NCBI GenBank assembly: GCA_028873515.1
Contig: JAGWIG010000001.1
Coordinates: 62,001-126,000 of the forward strand
Direction: 5' to 3'
DNA from: Pseudomonadota bacterium
GTDB lineage: Bacteria > Pseudomonadota > Gammaproteobacteria > Burkholderiales > REEB80
Length of the DNA stretch: 64,000 nucleotides
The position numbers and the translations under genes were made by a program. The first letter of the stretch is position 1. Every line of letters starts with the position of its first letter. Shown one piece after another: positions 8,600-16,309 of this stretch. The notes under the pieces are model-generated. The model saw nothing but the letters and a program-made list of their open reading frames with translations. It was not told the origin of the DNA and searched no databases.

Positions 8600-10205
8600 T
8601 GCCCATCCAGTCCTTTACTACGTTTGCTACTATGGAAGGATTTTGGCGGGCCATATCTTTTGCTGCCTGCAGATTCTGTTCATAGCCCTCTTTGCGTCTA
8701 GGGGCCATTTCAGGTGAAGTCGCAGCTGCTTGTGGAACAGGTTTAGGTGCTTTAGCAAGCATTTCATACAACATCCGTCTCAAACTTAAAAACACGATAA
8801 GAACTACGCCTGCGGTCAAGAGGTCCTTAAGCACTCCTTCAGCCAAAGCAATATTATCAGGGTTTTTATAAAACGGCGTTGAGGGCAAGGATAATACCGG
8901 TTTCTTACTGAATGCCGTATTTACGATGTTCAGATTATCACCCCGGTTTGTATCAAACCCCATGGCCCCTTTAACCAGATTACTGATTTCCGTCATTTCT
9001 GCCTGACTCAAAGGAACCAGTTTGGTGCTCCCATCAGGATTAGCTATAGCCCTATAATTGACTACAACAGCTACACTCAGCCGTTTAATCGCTCCCGCTG
9101 CTACAATTGAATGCTGTACCGTCTTGTCCACATCATAATTTGTAGTAGAAGATTTATGAGTACTGGAGGGGGATACATTTGAATTACTCATAGTTCCAGA
9201 GGTAGTAGCTGGCCCTGTTACCGATGAAGCAGATATAGGTTGTGCCGGGGGCTGGTTAGCGGCTGAACCGACAACTCCACCGGGTGCTGGAGAATTACTT
9301 GTAGATTCACTGGTTTGCTGACTAAGAATTGCTGCATCGGCAGGGTTGCCATTAGGCTTATAAGTCTCAGCAGTCTGTTCAACCCTAGAAAAATTCAAAT
9401 CTGCAGTAACTGCAGCGCGAACATTATCCCTCCCAACAATCGGTGTAATAATCGCTTGAATACGATGTGCCAGGGTTTCTTCTACCTGGCCCTTATAATC
9501 GAGCTGGTACGCACTGAGATTCAAGCCATCGGTATTCCCCTGGGGCCTGCTCAGTACATCACCATTCTGATCAACCACAGTAACATTATTTGCCTTAAGC
9601 TGTGGTACTGAAGCAGCTATTAACCGTTCAATACCTGCAACCTGTGCAGTATCCAGAGCACGGCCGGGATACAGACTCACCAGTACAGAAGCACTGGGTG
9701 ACTGTTGCTCTGAAACAAACACCGAAGGTCGTGGAATGGCCAGTTGCACCCTGGCACCCGATATCGCTGAAATAGATGAGATGGTACGATCCAGCTCACC
9801 TTCCAAAGCACGCTGATAATCTACTTGCTGAATAAAATCACTTGTTCCAAGCTTCTGGTTGTCAAGCAACTCAAAACCCACTACAGAGCCTCGAGGCAAG
9901 CCTTTACTGGCAAGCTTAAGCCGCGTGTCATATACAAAATTTGATGGCACTAGAATTGCACTACCCCCCTCGGCCATCTTATAGGGGACATTGAGCTGGG
10001 ATAAGGCACTGATAATATTGCCGCCATCCCGATCATTGAGATTACTATATAAAACTCGCCATTCTGGCCTGTTAACGTACATCCAGGCCACAAAGACAAA
10101 AGCAATAAATGCAGCTGTGCCGAAAATAACGGCGAGCTTCTGCCCACTGCTCAATCGACCAAAAGATTGAAATCGCGCCAGCAAGGTTTGCTTGGGGGTA
10201 GCCAT
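8592..10205 (-). CDS. fliF: Flagellar MS-ring protein FliF
   Basis: A 537-residue protein that builds the MS ring in the inner membrane and houses the export gate. There are membrane helices at about residues 27-45 and 455-475, with a periplasmic ring-building region between them (family segments VLYSNLNDRDGGNIISALSQ and RVQLAIPRPSVFVSEQQSPS). A Ser/Thr/Pro-rich insert at about 275-350 is typical of FliF. The C-terminal tail ends NVVKDWMGNE, the FliG-binding part. It lies 66 bases after fliE and overlaps fliG by 8 bases. Confidence 0.97.
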   Translation of the reverse strand: MATPKQTLLARFQSFGRLSSGQKLAVIFGTAAFIAFVFVAWMYVNRPEWRVLYSNLNDRDGGNIISALSQLNVPYKMAEGGSAILVPSNFVYDTRLKLASKGLPRGSVVGFELLDNQKLGTSDFIQQVDYQRALEGELDRTISSISAISGARVQLAIPRPSVFVSEQQSPSASVLVSLYPGRALDTAQVAGIERLIAASVPQLKANNVTVVDQNGDVLSRPQGNTDGLNLSAYQLDYKGQVEETLAHRIQAIITPIVGRDNVRAAVTADLNFSRVEQTAETYKPNGNPADAAILSQQTSESTSNSPAPGGVVGSAANQPPAQPISASSVTGPATTSGTMSNSNVSPSSTHKSSTTNYDVDKTVQHSIVAAGAIKRLSVAVVVNYRAIANPDGSTKLVPLSQAEMTEISNLVKGAMGFDTNRGDNLNIVNTAFSKKPVLSLPSTPFYKNPDNIALAEGVLKDLLTAGVVLIVFLSLRRMLYEMLAKAPKPVPQAAATSPEMAPRRKEGYEQNLQAAKDMARQNPSIVANVVKDWMGNE

Positions 10206-10271
10206 GATTTAGCTTGCCCTGTTTTTATGCCGGATCATGAGGCCCGGAATCTGTTCTACACCCGTCAGACT

Positions 10272-10574
10272 TTATACCTGCATATTCATAATGTCCTGGT
10301 AGGCTGTAACCAGTTTGTCTCGCACTTGCACCATAGTCTGGAAAGACAAGCTTGCCTGCTGAAGAGATGCCATGACCTCGTTCAGATTGGCCTGACCACT
10401 ACCCGCTGCAAATGCCTGAGCCAACTGGTTGGCACCCTGCTGTTGGGTATTAACCTGATCAATTGACTGCTTGAGCATAGATGCGAAACCTGATGTTGCA
10501 CCTGCATCCGCTGGTACGCTTCCAGTTGCAGTCTGCAACTGGCTTAACAGCTGATCAATTCCCCGAATATCCAT
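10272..10574 (-). CDS. fliE: Flagellar hook-basal body protein FliE
   Basis: FliE joins the MS ring to the rod. With the ATG at 10574 it has 100 residues and begins MDIRGIDQLL; a GGGGG-type ribosome binding site precedes this ATG. A longer start at 10598 would add eight residues that do not resemble the family. The conserved C-terminal helix SLSFQTMVQVRDKLVTAYQD and the ending IMNMQV are diagnostic. The start lies inside the last 20 bases of flrC, so it is probably translationally coupled to the regulator. Confidence 0.94.
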   Translation of the reverse strand: MDIRGIDQLLSQLQTATGSVPADAGATSGFASMLKQSIDQVNTQQQGANQLAQAFAAGSGQANLNEVMASLQQASLSFQTMVQVRDKLVTAYQDIMNMQV

Positions 10575-11886
10575 ACTTACCCCCAGATGCCTTTGCACCT
10601 TCTGATTCCTGGAGACGATATTGCCTTAATTTATGGCGCAAGGTACGCTCACTCATCCCAAGCAGTTCTGCTGCCTGCTTCCTTGATCCCTTCGCTCGCT
10701 CCAGCGTTTCCAGGATATGATCACGTTCCAACGTGCGCATATCCACTGTCTGCTGCCGTAACACCGGTTTCTGCGCCGGCAGGAAAAGGTGCTCAACATC
10801 CACTATTGATGATGGCGCCATAATTGCTGCGCGCTGCATCACATTTTCCAGTTCTCTAATATTACCCGGCCAGTCATATTGCGTCAATTGAAGCTTAGCT
10901 GCAGGGGTTAACTGCCAAAGAGAATGACCCCCTTTACGATTCTTCAGAAAATGTTCCGCCAGGGGAATGATATCTGAAGGTCTTGCACGAAGTGGGGGTA
11001 ACTCCAGCGGAATGACATTTAGCCTATAATAAAGATCTTCGCGAAAGCGGCCCTGGTTGACCTCTTCCGCCAGCAACCGGTTTGAGGTTGCAAGTACCCT
11101 TACGTCCAGGTGCAAGGTTCGTGTCGAACCTATCCGCTCAACTTCTTTTTCCTGTAGGACGCGTAACAGTTTCGCCTGCAGAGACAAAGGCATTTCCGAT
11201 ATTTCGTCAAGAAGTAATGTCCCTCCTTGTGCCTGCTCGAATTTTCCGGCATGGGCGACCAGGGCCCCTGAAAAAGCTCCCTTTTCATATCCAAAAAGGG
11301 TAGATTCCAAAAGATTTTCAGGAATGGCTGCACAGTTTATCGCTACAAAAGGGTTATTTTTCCTTTGGGAGTTAATATGAAGAAATCTGGCTAACAACTC
11401 TTTACCGCACCCGGATTCGCCAGTAATCATACAGGTAGCATCACTGGGAGCAACCCTTAGCGCCATATCATAAATCTGTTTCAGGCCAGGATCATCACCT
11501 AGGTATGCTTCTTTTGCTTCACCTTCTTGAGGCAACATATACCTCGCAACTTCAGCAAGTAACCGCTCAGGTTCAAAAGGTTTGGCTAAATAACTGGCAG
11601 CGCCAGACTGCATTGCATCTACAGCACGATCAATGACACCATATGCCGTCATCAGGATGACAGGCAACGATGGCCATCCCGCTTTAATCTGGGCCAGCAA
11701 TTCATGACCGTCTACTTTCTCCATCTGTACATCTGTCAAAACCAAACCCAAAGGACGTTGCCGAATAATATGCATGGCACGAATCGCGTCAGTGGCGGTA
11801 ATAACCTCATACCCAGCTAGGGCAAAGGTTTCTATGAGCGCATCACGAAGCGCTTCATCATCTTCAACAACCAGAACAGGAAGCAT
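10555..11886 (-). CDS. flrC: Sigma-54-dependent response regulator FlrC/FleR
   Basis: A 443-residue regulator with three domains: a receiver (about residues 1-115, phosphoacceptor Asp52 in LVLTDVQMEKVDG), a sigma-54-interacting AAA+ domain (about 130-360, Walker A GESGCGKE and the segment GGTLLLDEISEMP), and a Fis-type helix-turn-helix (KGSRKQAAELLGMSERTLRH) at the end. It is paired with the kinase gene flrB 30 bases upstream and should activate sigma-54 promoters such as those of fliK and flgB. The sigma-54 contact loop reads GAFSGA rather than the usual GAFTGA. NtrC-family relatives look alike; flagellar context supports FlrC. Confidence 0.92.
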   Translation of the reverse strand: MLPVLVVEDDEALRDALIETFALAGYEVITATDAIRAMHIIRQRPLGLVLTDVQMEKVDGHELLAQIKAGWPSLPVILMTAYGVIDRAVDAMQSGAASYLAKPFEPERLLAEVARYMLPQEGEAKEAYLGDDPGLKQIYDMALRVAPSDATCMITGESGCGKELLARFLHINSQRKNNPFVAINCAAIPENLLESTLFGYEKGAFSGALVAHAGKFEQAQGGTLLLDEISEMPLSLQAKLLRVLQEKEVERIGSTRTLHLDVRVLATSNRLLAEEVNQGRFREDLYYRLNVIPLELPPLRARPSDIIPLAEHFLKNRKGGHSLWQLTPAAKLQLTQYDWPGNIRELENVMQRAAIMAPSSIVDVEHLFLPAQKPVLRQQTVDMRTLERDHILETLERAKGSRKQAAELLGMSERTLRHKLRQYRLQESEGAKASGGKYGYSGN

Positions 11887-11916
11887 GAATCAGTTTTCCA
11901 ATAAAACCTGCACGGA

Positions 11917-13074
11917 CTATCCTACCTTCTCGGCAGGCAGATATATTGAGAAGGTGCTGCCTTGTCCAGGGACTGTACTTGCCTCAATACGCCCCCCCAT
12001 AATTTCAACAACCTGTCGAACTATGGCTAGCCCCAGACCCGTCCCATTAGCGCGGGTTGTAAAAAAGGGTTCAAAGAGCCGGTTCAAGGTTTCTTCTGAC
12101 ATGCCGCAACCTTCATCCTCAATCCGGATAATAATCCCATTGTCACAACAAGATGCACATAATTGCACTTTCTTACCCGAAGAGGAGGCTATTGCAGCAT
12201 TTTCCAACAAATTGGTAAGTGAGCCAACAAGGGACTGGGAGCTACCCTCAAGCAAAGCATCTCCCTCACAAGAAATATTCAATTTTATTCCTCGCTCAGC
12301 AAAATGTGGCGCCATGGTTTCTTCAACCGAAGTAAATAGCTCCGAGACCAGAAACACATTCTTGTCCTGCTGCTCGCCACGGACAAAAACCAACATATTG
12401 CTCACTAGCCCTTCAAGATGTAGCAACCTGTCTCGAAGGCGTTGGGCGAAGCGTTGCCGATCTGCAGATTCCAGCCCATCTTTACCAAGATGGGAAGCAT
12501 AAAGCAATGCGGTTGAAAGTGGTGTTCGGATTTGGTGCGCCAGCGCTGCAGTCATTTCTCCCATTGCCAGAAGACGTTGCCCGCGATCAATTTCTTCCTT
12601 GGCAGCATAATCTTCTGTAATGTCATTAATAAGAACGACCCGTTCCCCTGCTGCCTCAAGCGCTGCCATCATCACATTATACCTGTGACCCCTACCGTCA
12701 ATCCACTCGTGGGGTGTGCGAGTCGCTTCAAGACACTGGCTGATTATCGCCCAATCTCCACCCGACTCCACGCCAGCCAAAGCGGACCGCGCAGCAGGAT
12801 TGGCATCTAAGATTTTGCCTTCACCATCCAGCACCAGAACACCTGCAGGCAGTGAAGAAAGTAACAGAGACAGCCTTCTTGATAATGCTTCCTTCTGCGA
12901 TAGCTCATTTCGCAAGGCGACATTGGCTTCTGCGAGTTCACCTTTAAGTTCTGCCACACGTGCGGTCAAAACAGAATATGATCTTGTCAACTCGGCGGAG
13001 GCTTGGTTGAACAGGTTAAATGCCTGTTCAAGTTCTTTCTGGTCTATCGTTCCGTTACTCATATGCGCCATCAT
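11917..13074 (-). CDS. flrB: Flagellar sensor histidine kinase FlrB/FleS
   Basis: A cytoplasmic histidine kinase of 385 residues (381 if translation begins at the second plausible ATG, MSNGTIDQ). It has an N-terminal coiled coil (about 15-70), a PAS domain (about 72-150, PAGVLVLDGEGKILDANPAA), a dimerisation and phosphoacceptor helix with His180 in ALAHQIRTPLS, and an ATPase domain with the N box LTNLLENAAIAS, G1 EDEGCGM and G2 GTGLGLAIV. No membrane segment is present, as in FlrB/FleS. It should phosphorylate FlrC. A divergent chemotaxis operon starts 154 bases away. Confidence 0.9.
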   Translation of the reverse strand: MMAHMSNGTIDQKELEQAFNLFNQASAELTRSYSVLTARVAELKGELAEANVALRNELSQKEALSRRLSLLLSSLPAGVLVLDGEGKILDANPAARSALAGVESGGDWAIISQCLEATRTPHEWIDGRGHRYNVMMAALEAAGERVVLINDITEDYAAKEEIDRGQRLLAMGEMTAALAHQIRTPLSTALLYASHLGKDGLESADRQRFAQRLRDRLLHLEGLVSNMLVFVRGEQQDKNVFLVSELFTSVEETMAPHFAERGIKLNISCEGDALLEGSSQSLVGSLTNLLENAAIASSSGKKVQLCASCCDNGIIIRIEDEGCGMSEETLNRLFEPFFTTRANGTGLGLAIVRQVVEIMGGRIEASTVPGQGSTFSIYLPAEKVG

Positions 13075-13140
13075 ATCCCAGTTCTATCTCACATGCAGCC
13101 CGACACCACTTCAACCTCGCAAGGGCAAGGAGATTTCTGT

Positions 13141-13167
13141 TAAAGTTTTACCAGATGAGGCCGATTA
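13141..13167 (+). promoter_or_regulatory. Sigma-28 (FliA) promoter of the cheV-motB operon
   Basis: The sequence is TAAAGTTT-N11-GCCGATTA. The published sigma-28 consensus is TAAAGTTT-N11-GCCGATAA, so the -35 is perfect and the -10 differs at one base. Transcription would start near 13175, about 55 bases before the first cheV. It explains late-class expression of cheV-cheV-cheY-cheZ-cheA-motA-motB. Confidence 0.9.
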
Positions 13168-13228
13168 AGTTCATACAAACTACCGCAACTATATAAACCA
13201 GGTTGCCAGACAGGGGAATAAAACCAAA

Positions 13229-14185
13229 ATGTCCGAACTTTTCAGGGATATCGAGGCGCGTTCGCGTCTTGCTGGCGCCAACAAACTTGAAATTCTGCTT
13301 TTCAATCTCGGCACTGACCCTCTTTCAGGACGAACCGAAACCTTTGGCATCAATGTATTCAAGGTCAGAGAGGTAATGAGGGCGCCGGGCATAACGCGTG
13401 CCCCGGAGATGCCGGTTGCAGTTGAAGGCATGGTATCACTTAGAGGCCTCCTGGTTCCCGTTATCGATTTAGCACGTTATGCGGGCATGAAACCAGAAAC
13501 CCGGCCTGAAATACTCATTATTACTGAATACAATGGCAATACCCAGGGGTTTCTGGTTCAGAACGTAGACACAATTTTAAGGTTGGAATGGTCGGCAATA
13601 CGCCTCCCTCCCGAAATGATTGGCACCCGTCTTGGCGGACTTGTAACTGCTGTAACCGAATTGGAAGATGGGCGACTGGTAATGTTGCTTGATGTTGAGA
13701 AAGTCCTCTCTGAAACCAGTCATTTTGATGATGAAACCCTCTTTACCGGAATCAATCCTCTCAATCTGGAGAACCACTGTGTATTTTTTGTTGATGATAG
13801 TCACGTAGCCCGTAAACAAATCACAAAAACACTGGATGCGTTAGGCCTAAAACACCTTAGTGCCGCCAATGGCCGGGCGGGATGGGAAAAACTACAAGCC
13901 ATTGCCCAACAGGCTGAACGCCTGCAACAACCCGTATCAAACTATATTCAGGCCATTCTGACTGATATTGAAATGCCTGAGATGGATGGTTATGTTCTTA
14001 CAAAACTAATCAAGGGTGATCCAAGGTTTTCAGGTTTGCCAGTAATCATGCATTCTTCACTTTCAAGCGTTTCCAACCAGCAGCTTGGGAAAAACGTAGG
14101 GGTTGATGCCTATGTTCCGAAATTTGAACCTCATGCTTTGGCTGATACCTTGGCTTCATTACTTGTACGCAAGGAAAAAGGATGA
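13229..14185 (+). CDS. cheV: Chemotaxis coupling protein CheV (copy 1)
   Basis: A 318-residue CheV: a CheW-like coupling domain (about residues 18-165, ETFGINVFKVREVMRAPGIT) fused to a receiver domain (about 183-315). The receiver is complete, with acidic pair Asp189/Asp190, phosphoacceptor Asp246 in LTDIEMPEMDG and Lys298. CheV links chemoreceptors to CheA and can be phosphorylated, which is thought to tune or buffer signalling. It is first in the operon after the sigma-28 promoter and overlaps the second cheV by 4 bases. Confidence 0.95.
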   Translation: MSELFRDIEARSRLAGANKLEILLFNLGTDPLSGRTETFGINVFKVREVMRAPGITRAPEMPVAVEGMVSLRGLLVPVIDLARYAGMKPETRPEILIITEYNGNTQGFLVQNVDTILRLEWSAIRLPPEMIGTRLGGLVTAVTELEDGRLVMLLDVEKVLSETSHFDDETLFTGINPLNLENHCVFFVDDSHVARKQITKTLDALGLKHLSAANGRAGWEKLQAIAQQAERLQQPVSNYIQAILTDIEMPEMDGYVLTKLIKGDPRFSGLPVIMHSSLSSVSNQQLGKNVGVDAYVPKFEPHALADTLASLLVRKEKG

Positions 14186-15111
14186 AAGCACATAAAAGCG
14201 AACTGCTGGAAGTAGTCGAAGCAAAAACACGCCTTGCCGGTTCCAACAAAATGGAAATCCTGCTGTTTTCCTTAGGAAGTCAGGAAACTTTTGGGATAAA
14301 TGTCTTCAAAATTAGGGAAGTCTCCAGAACACCGCATATTACCAAAACCCCGAATATGCCTACAGGGGTAGAAGGCGTCATCAGCCTACGAGGGAATATT
14401 ATTCCTGTAATTTCACTCGAGTATTTCGTGAAGCAAAAAAAGCGCACTGATAGCCTCCCTTCATATATGATTGTTGCGGAATATAACAAACGGACCTTGG
14501 CGTTTCTCGTTCATGCGGTTGACCGGATTGTCCGGGTAGACTGGGAAGATGTCCGCCCGCCAGAAGGGATGCTGTCTGATAACAGTTCCATGATTACCGC
14601 TGTCATTACGCTTTCGGATGGACGACTTATATCCTTGTTGCACGTTGAACAGATACTCGCTCAGGCAATGGGCGAGCCGGATATTCCTGAACTCTCCCCT
14701 GTAGAAATGATGCCGGAAGAAATGATTTTTGTTGCCGATGATTCCGCAGTGGCACGAAAGGAAATTGCTTCTGTACTGGACAGGATGAATGTTCGATTCC
14801 AGATTGCTTCTACAGGTCGTGAAGCCTGGGAGAAACTCAAGGAATTTGCTGCACGCGCCCAAGCCACCGGCATGCCTTTGCGACAGCAAATCAGGCTTAT
14901 TCTCACTGATGCAGAAATGCCAGAAATGGATGGATATGTCCTAACCGGACATATCAAAAATGATTATCGCTTTGAAGGGATTCCTGTAATCATGCATTCA
15001 TCGTTATCATCTGAAGCTAATAAAGACATGGGAAAACAAGCCGGGGTAGATGCTTATGTAGCCAAATTTGACGCTGCAGTCCTGGCAGAAACAATCCGGC
15101 CTTTTTTATAA
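14182..15111 (+). CDS. cheV: Chemotaxis coupling protein CheV (copy 2)
   Basis: A 309-residue CheV, with a CheW-like domain (about 22-162, ETFGINVFKIREVSRTPHIT) and a receiver (about 182-309, acidic pair at 186-187, phosphoacceptor Asp243 in LTDAEMPEMDG, and a Lys in the AYVAKF segment). It is clearly a paralogue of copy 1, sharing the same layout and many identical stretches, but the two have diverged well beyond recent duplication. The first ATG overlaps the copy 1 stop. No cheW lies in the window, so these two are the only receptor-coupling proteins encoded here. Confidence 0.95.
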   Translation: MKAHKSELLEVVEAKTRLAGSNKMEILLFSLGSQETFGINVFKIREVSRTPHITKTPNMPTGVEGVISLRGNIIPVISLEYFVKQKKRTDSLPSYMIVAEYNKRTLAFLVHAVDRIVRVDWEDVRPPEGMLSDNSSMITAVITLSDGRLISLLHVEQILAQAMGEPDIPELSPVEMMPEEMIFVADDSAVARKEIASVLDRMNVRFQIASTGREAWEKLKEFAARAQATGMPLRQQIRLILTDAEMPEMDGYVLTGHIKNDYRFEGIPVIMHSSLSSEANKDMGKQAGVDAYVAKFDAAVLAETIRPFL

Positions 15112-15176
15112 GGATAATATCCCAATTGCCAGAGTTATCGTATAGTGTTTTTTTGAAATTGTGCTGAGGATATGCA

Positions 15177-15575
15177 ATGTCTGATAAAAAAAATCTACGG
15201 TTTCTGATAGTAGACGATTTTTCTACCATGCGACGAATAATCCGCAACTTACTAAAAGAACTAGGATTCACCAATGCAGACGAAGCTGAAGACGGCAACG
15301 CCGGCTTGCTAAAACTCCAAGGAGGCGACTTTGATTTTGTCATCAGTGACTGGAATATGCCAAACATGACCGGCCTGGAACTTCTCAAAGCGATTCGCTC
15401 TTCAACCGAACTTAAGCACCTGCCCGTATTGATGGTTACCGCCGAAGCAAAGAAAGAAAACATCATTCAGGCCGCGCAGTCCGGGGCGTCAGGTTATATT
15501 GTCAAACCCTTTACAGCAGCAACACTTGAAGCCAAATTGAATAAAATCTTTGAAACCATGGACAAAGGGATCTGA
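15177..15575 (+). CDS. cheY: Chemotaxis response regulator CheY
   Basis: A stand-alone 132-residue receiver. Acidic residues at 13-14, phosphoacceptor Asp58 in ISDWNMPNM, the switch threonine in LMVTAEA and Lys110 in IVKPF are all present and match enterobacterial CheY closely. Phosphorylated by CheA, it binds FliM to switch rotation. A 65-base gap separates it from cheV; the gap holds at best a poor sigma-28-like match. cheZ follows after 3 bases. Confidence 0.97.
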   Translation: MSDKKNLRFLIVDDFSTMRRIIRNLLKELGFTNADEAEDGNAGLLKLQGGDFDFVISDWNMPNMTGLELLKAIRSSTELKHLPVLMVTAEAKKENIIQAAQSGASGYIVKPFTAATLEAKLNKIFETMDKGI

Positions 15576-15578
15576 TTC

Positions 15579-16301
15579 ATGAGTGATCAACAAACAGCAC
15601 AAGGAGATTCAGACGAGCTTCAAGATCTGTTCGATCTAGTTGCAAAAGGTATGGAAGAACCTGAATCAGAAACATCCGATCCTGCTCAGACTGAGCAATT
15701 AGATGCCGAAAACCTGCATACCCAAATCGGACATATGACACGTAAACTACACGATACTTTACGTAGTCTCGGATATGACAAGGCGCTAGAGCGTGCTGCC
15801 GAATCAATACCCGACGCCCGGGAACGACTGAACTATATTGCCACGATGACCGAAAAAGCTGCAACCCGTACATTAACCGCAATTGAAACGGCCAAACCTA
15901 CCCAGGATGCTCTTGCATTACAGGCAAAAGAACTTGGGTCACAATGGGATGCGCTTTTTGCAAATCAAATGAATGTTGAAAATTTCAAACTCCTCGCTAA
16001 AAAAACCAGAAGCTTTCTTGGCGAAATTCCTGAGCAGTGTGCCGCTACAAATACGCAGCTAATGGAAATCATGATGGCCCAGGATTTTCAGGATTTAACA
16101 GGGCAAGTCATTACGAAAGTAACTGAACTGGCTCAGGATCTTGAAACAGAACTACTTAAAATTCTTGTTGCCAGCACTCCGATGGAAAAAAGGGAAAAGC
16201 ACGATTGCACCCTGCTTAACGGTCCAGCCATGACTTCATCAAATGATGTTCTCCATAACCAAATACAAGTGGATGAGCTTCTTGAAAGTCTGGGTTTTTA
16301 A
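15579..16301 (+). CDS. cheZ: CheY-P phosphatase CheZ
   Basis: A 240-residue, mostly helical protein. The catalytic segment AQDFQDLTGQVI (about residues 167-178) is intact, and the last residues QVDELLESLGF form the CheY-binding tail typical of CheZ. It dephosphorylates CheY-P to end the signal. The segment between about residues 195 and 225 is a variable linker. It sits between cheY and cheA in the standard order. Confidence 0.95.
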   Translation: MSDQQTAQGDSDELQDLFDLVAKGMEEPESETSDPAQTEQLDAENLHTQIGHMTRKLHDTLRSLGYDKALERAAESIPDARERLNYIATMTEKAATRTLTAIETAKPTQDALALQAKELGSQWDALFANQMNVENFKLLAKKTRSFLGEIPEQCAATNTQLMEIMMAQDFQDLTGQVITKVTELAQDLETELLKILVASTPMEKREKHDCTLLNGPAMTSSNDVLHNQIQVDELLESLGF

Positions 16302-16309
16302 GGAAAACG

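Noticed and set aside
11774..12502. A 242-residue open frame opposite flrB and flrC
   Set aside because: It is antisense to two well-supported genes, is Ser/Arg/Pro-rich as expected for reverse-strand translation, and has no domain.
13185..13200. Sigma-54-like sequence upstream of flrB
   Set aside because: The same 11-base spacing fault, and the match outside the GG and GC pairs is poor.
15109..15135. TAAGGATA-N11-GCCAGAGT upstream of cheY as a sigma-28 promoter
   Set aside because: The spacing is right, but the -10 matches poorly; cheY is adequately explained by readthrough from the cheV promoter.
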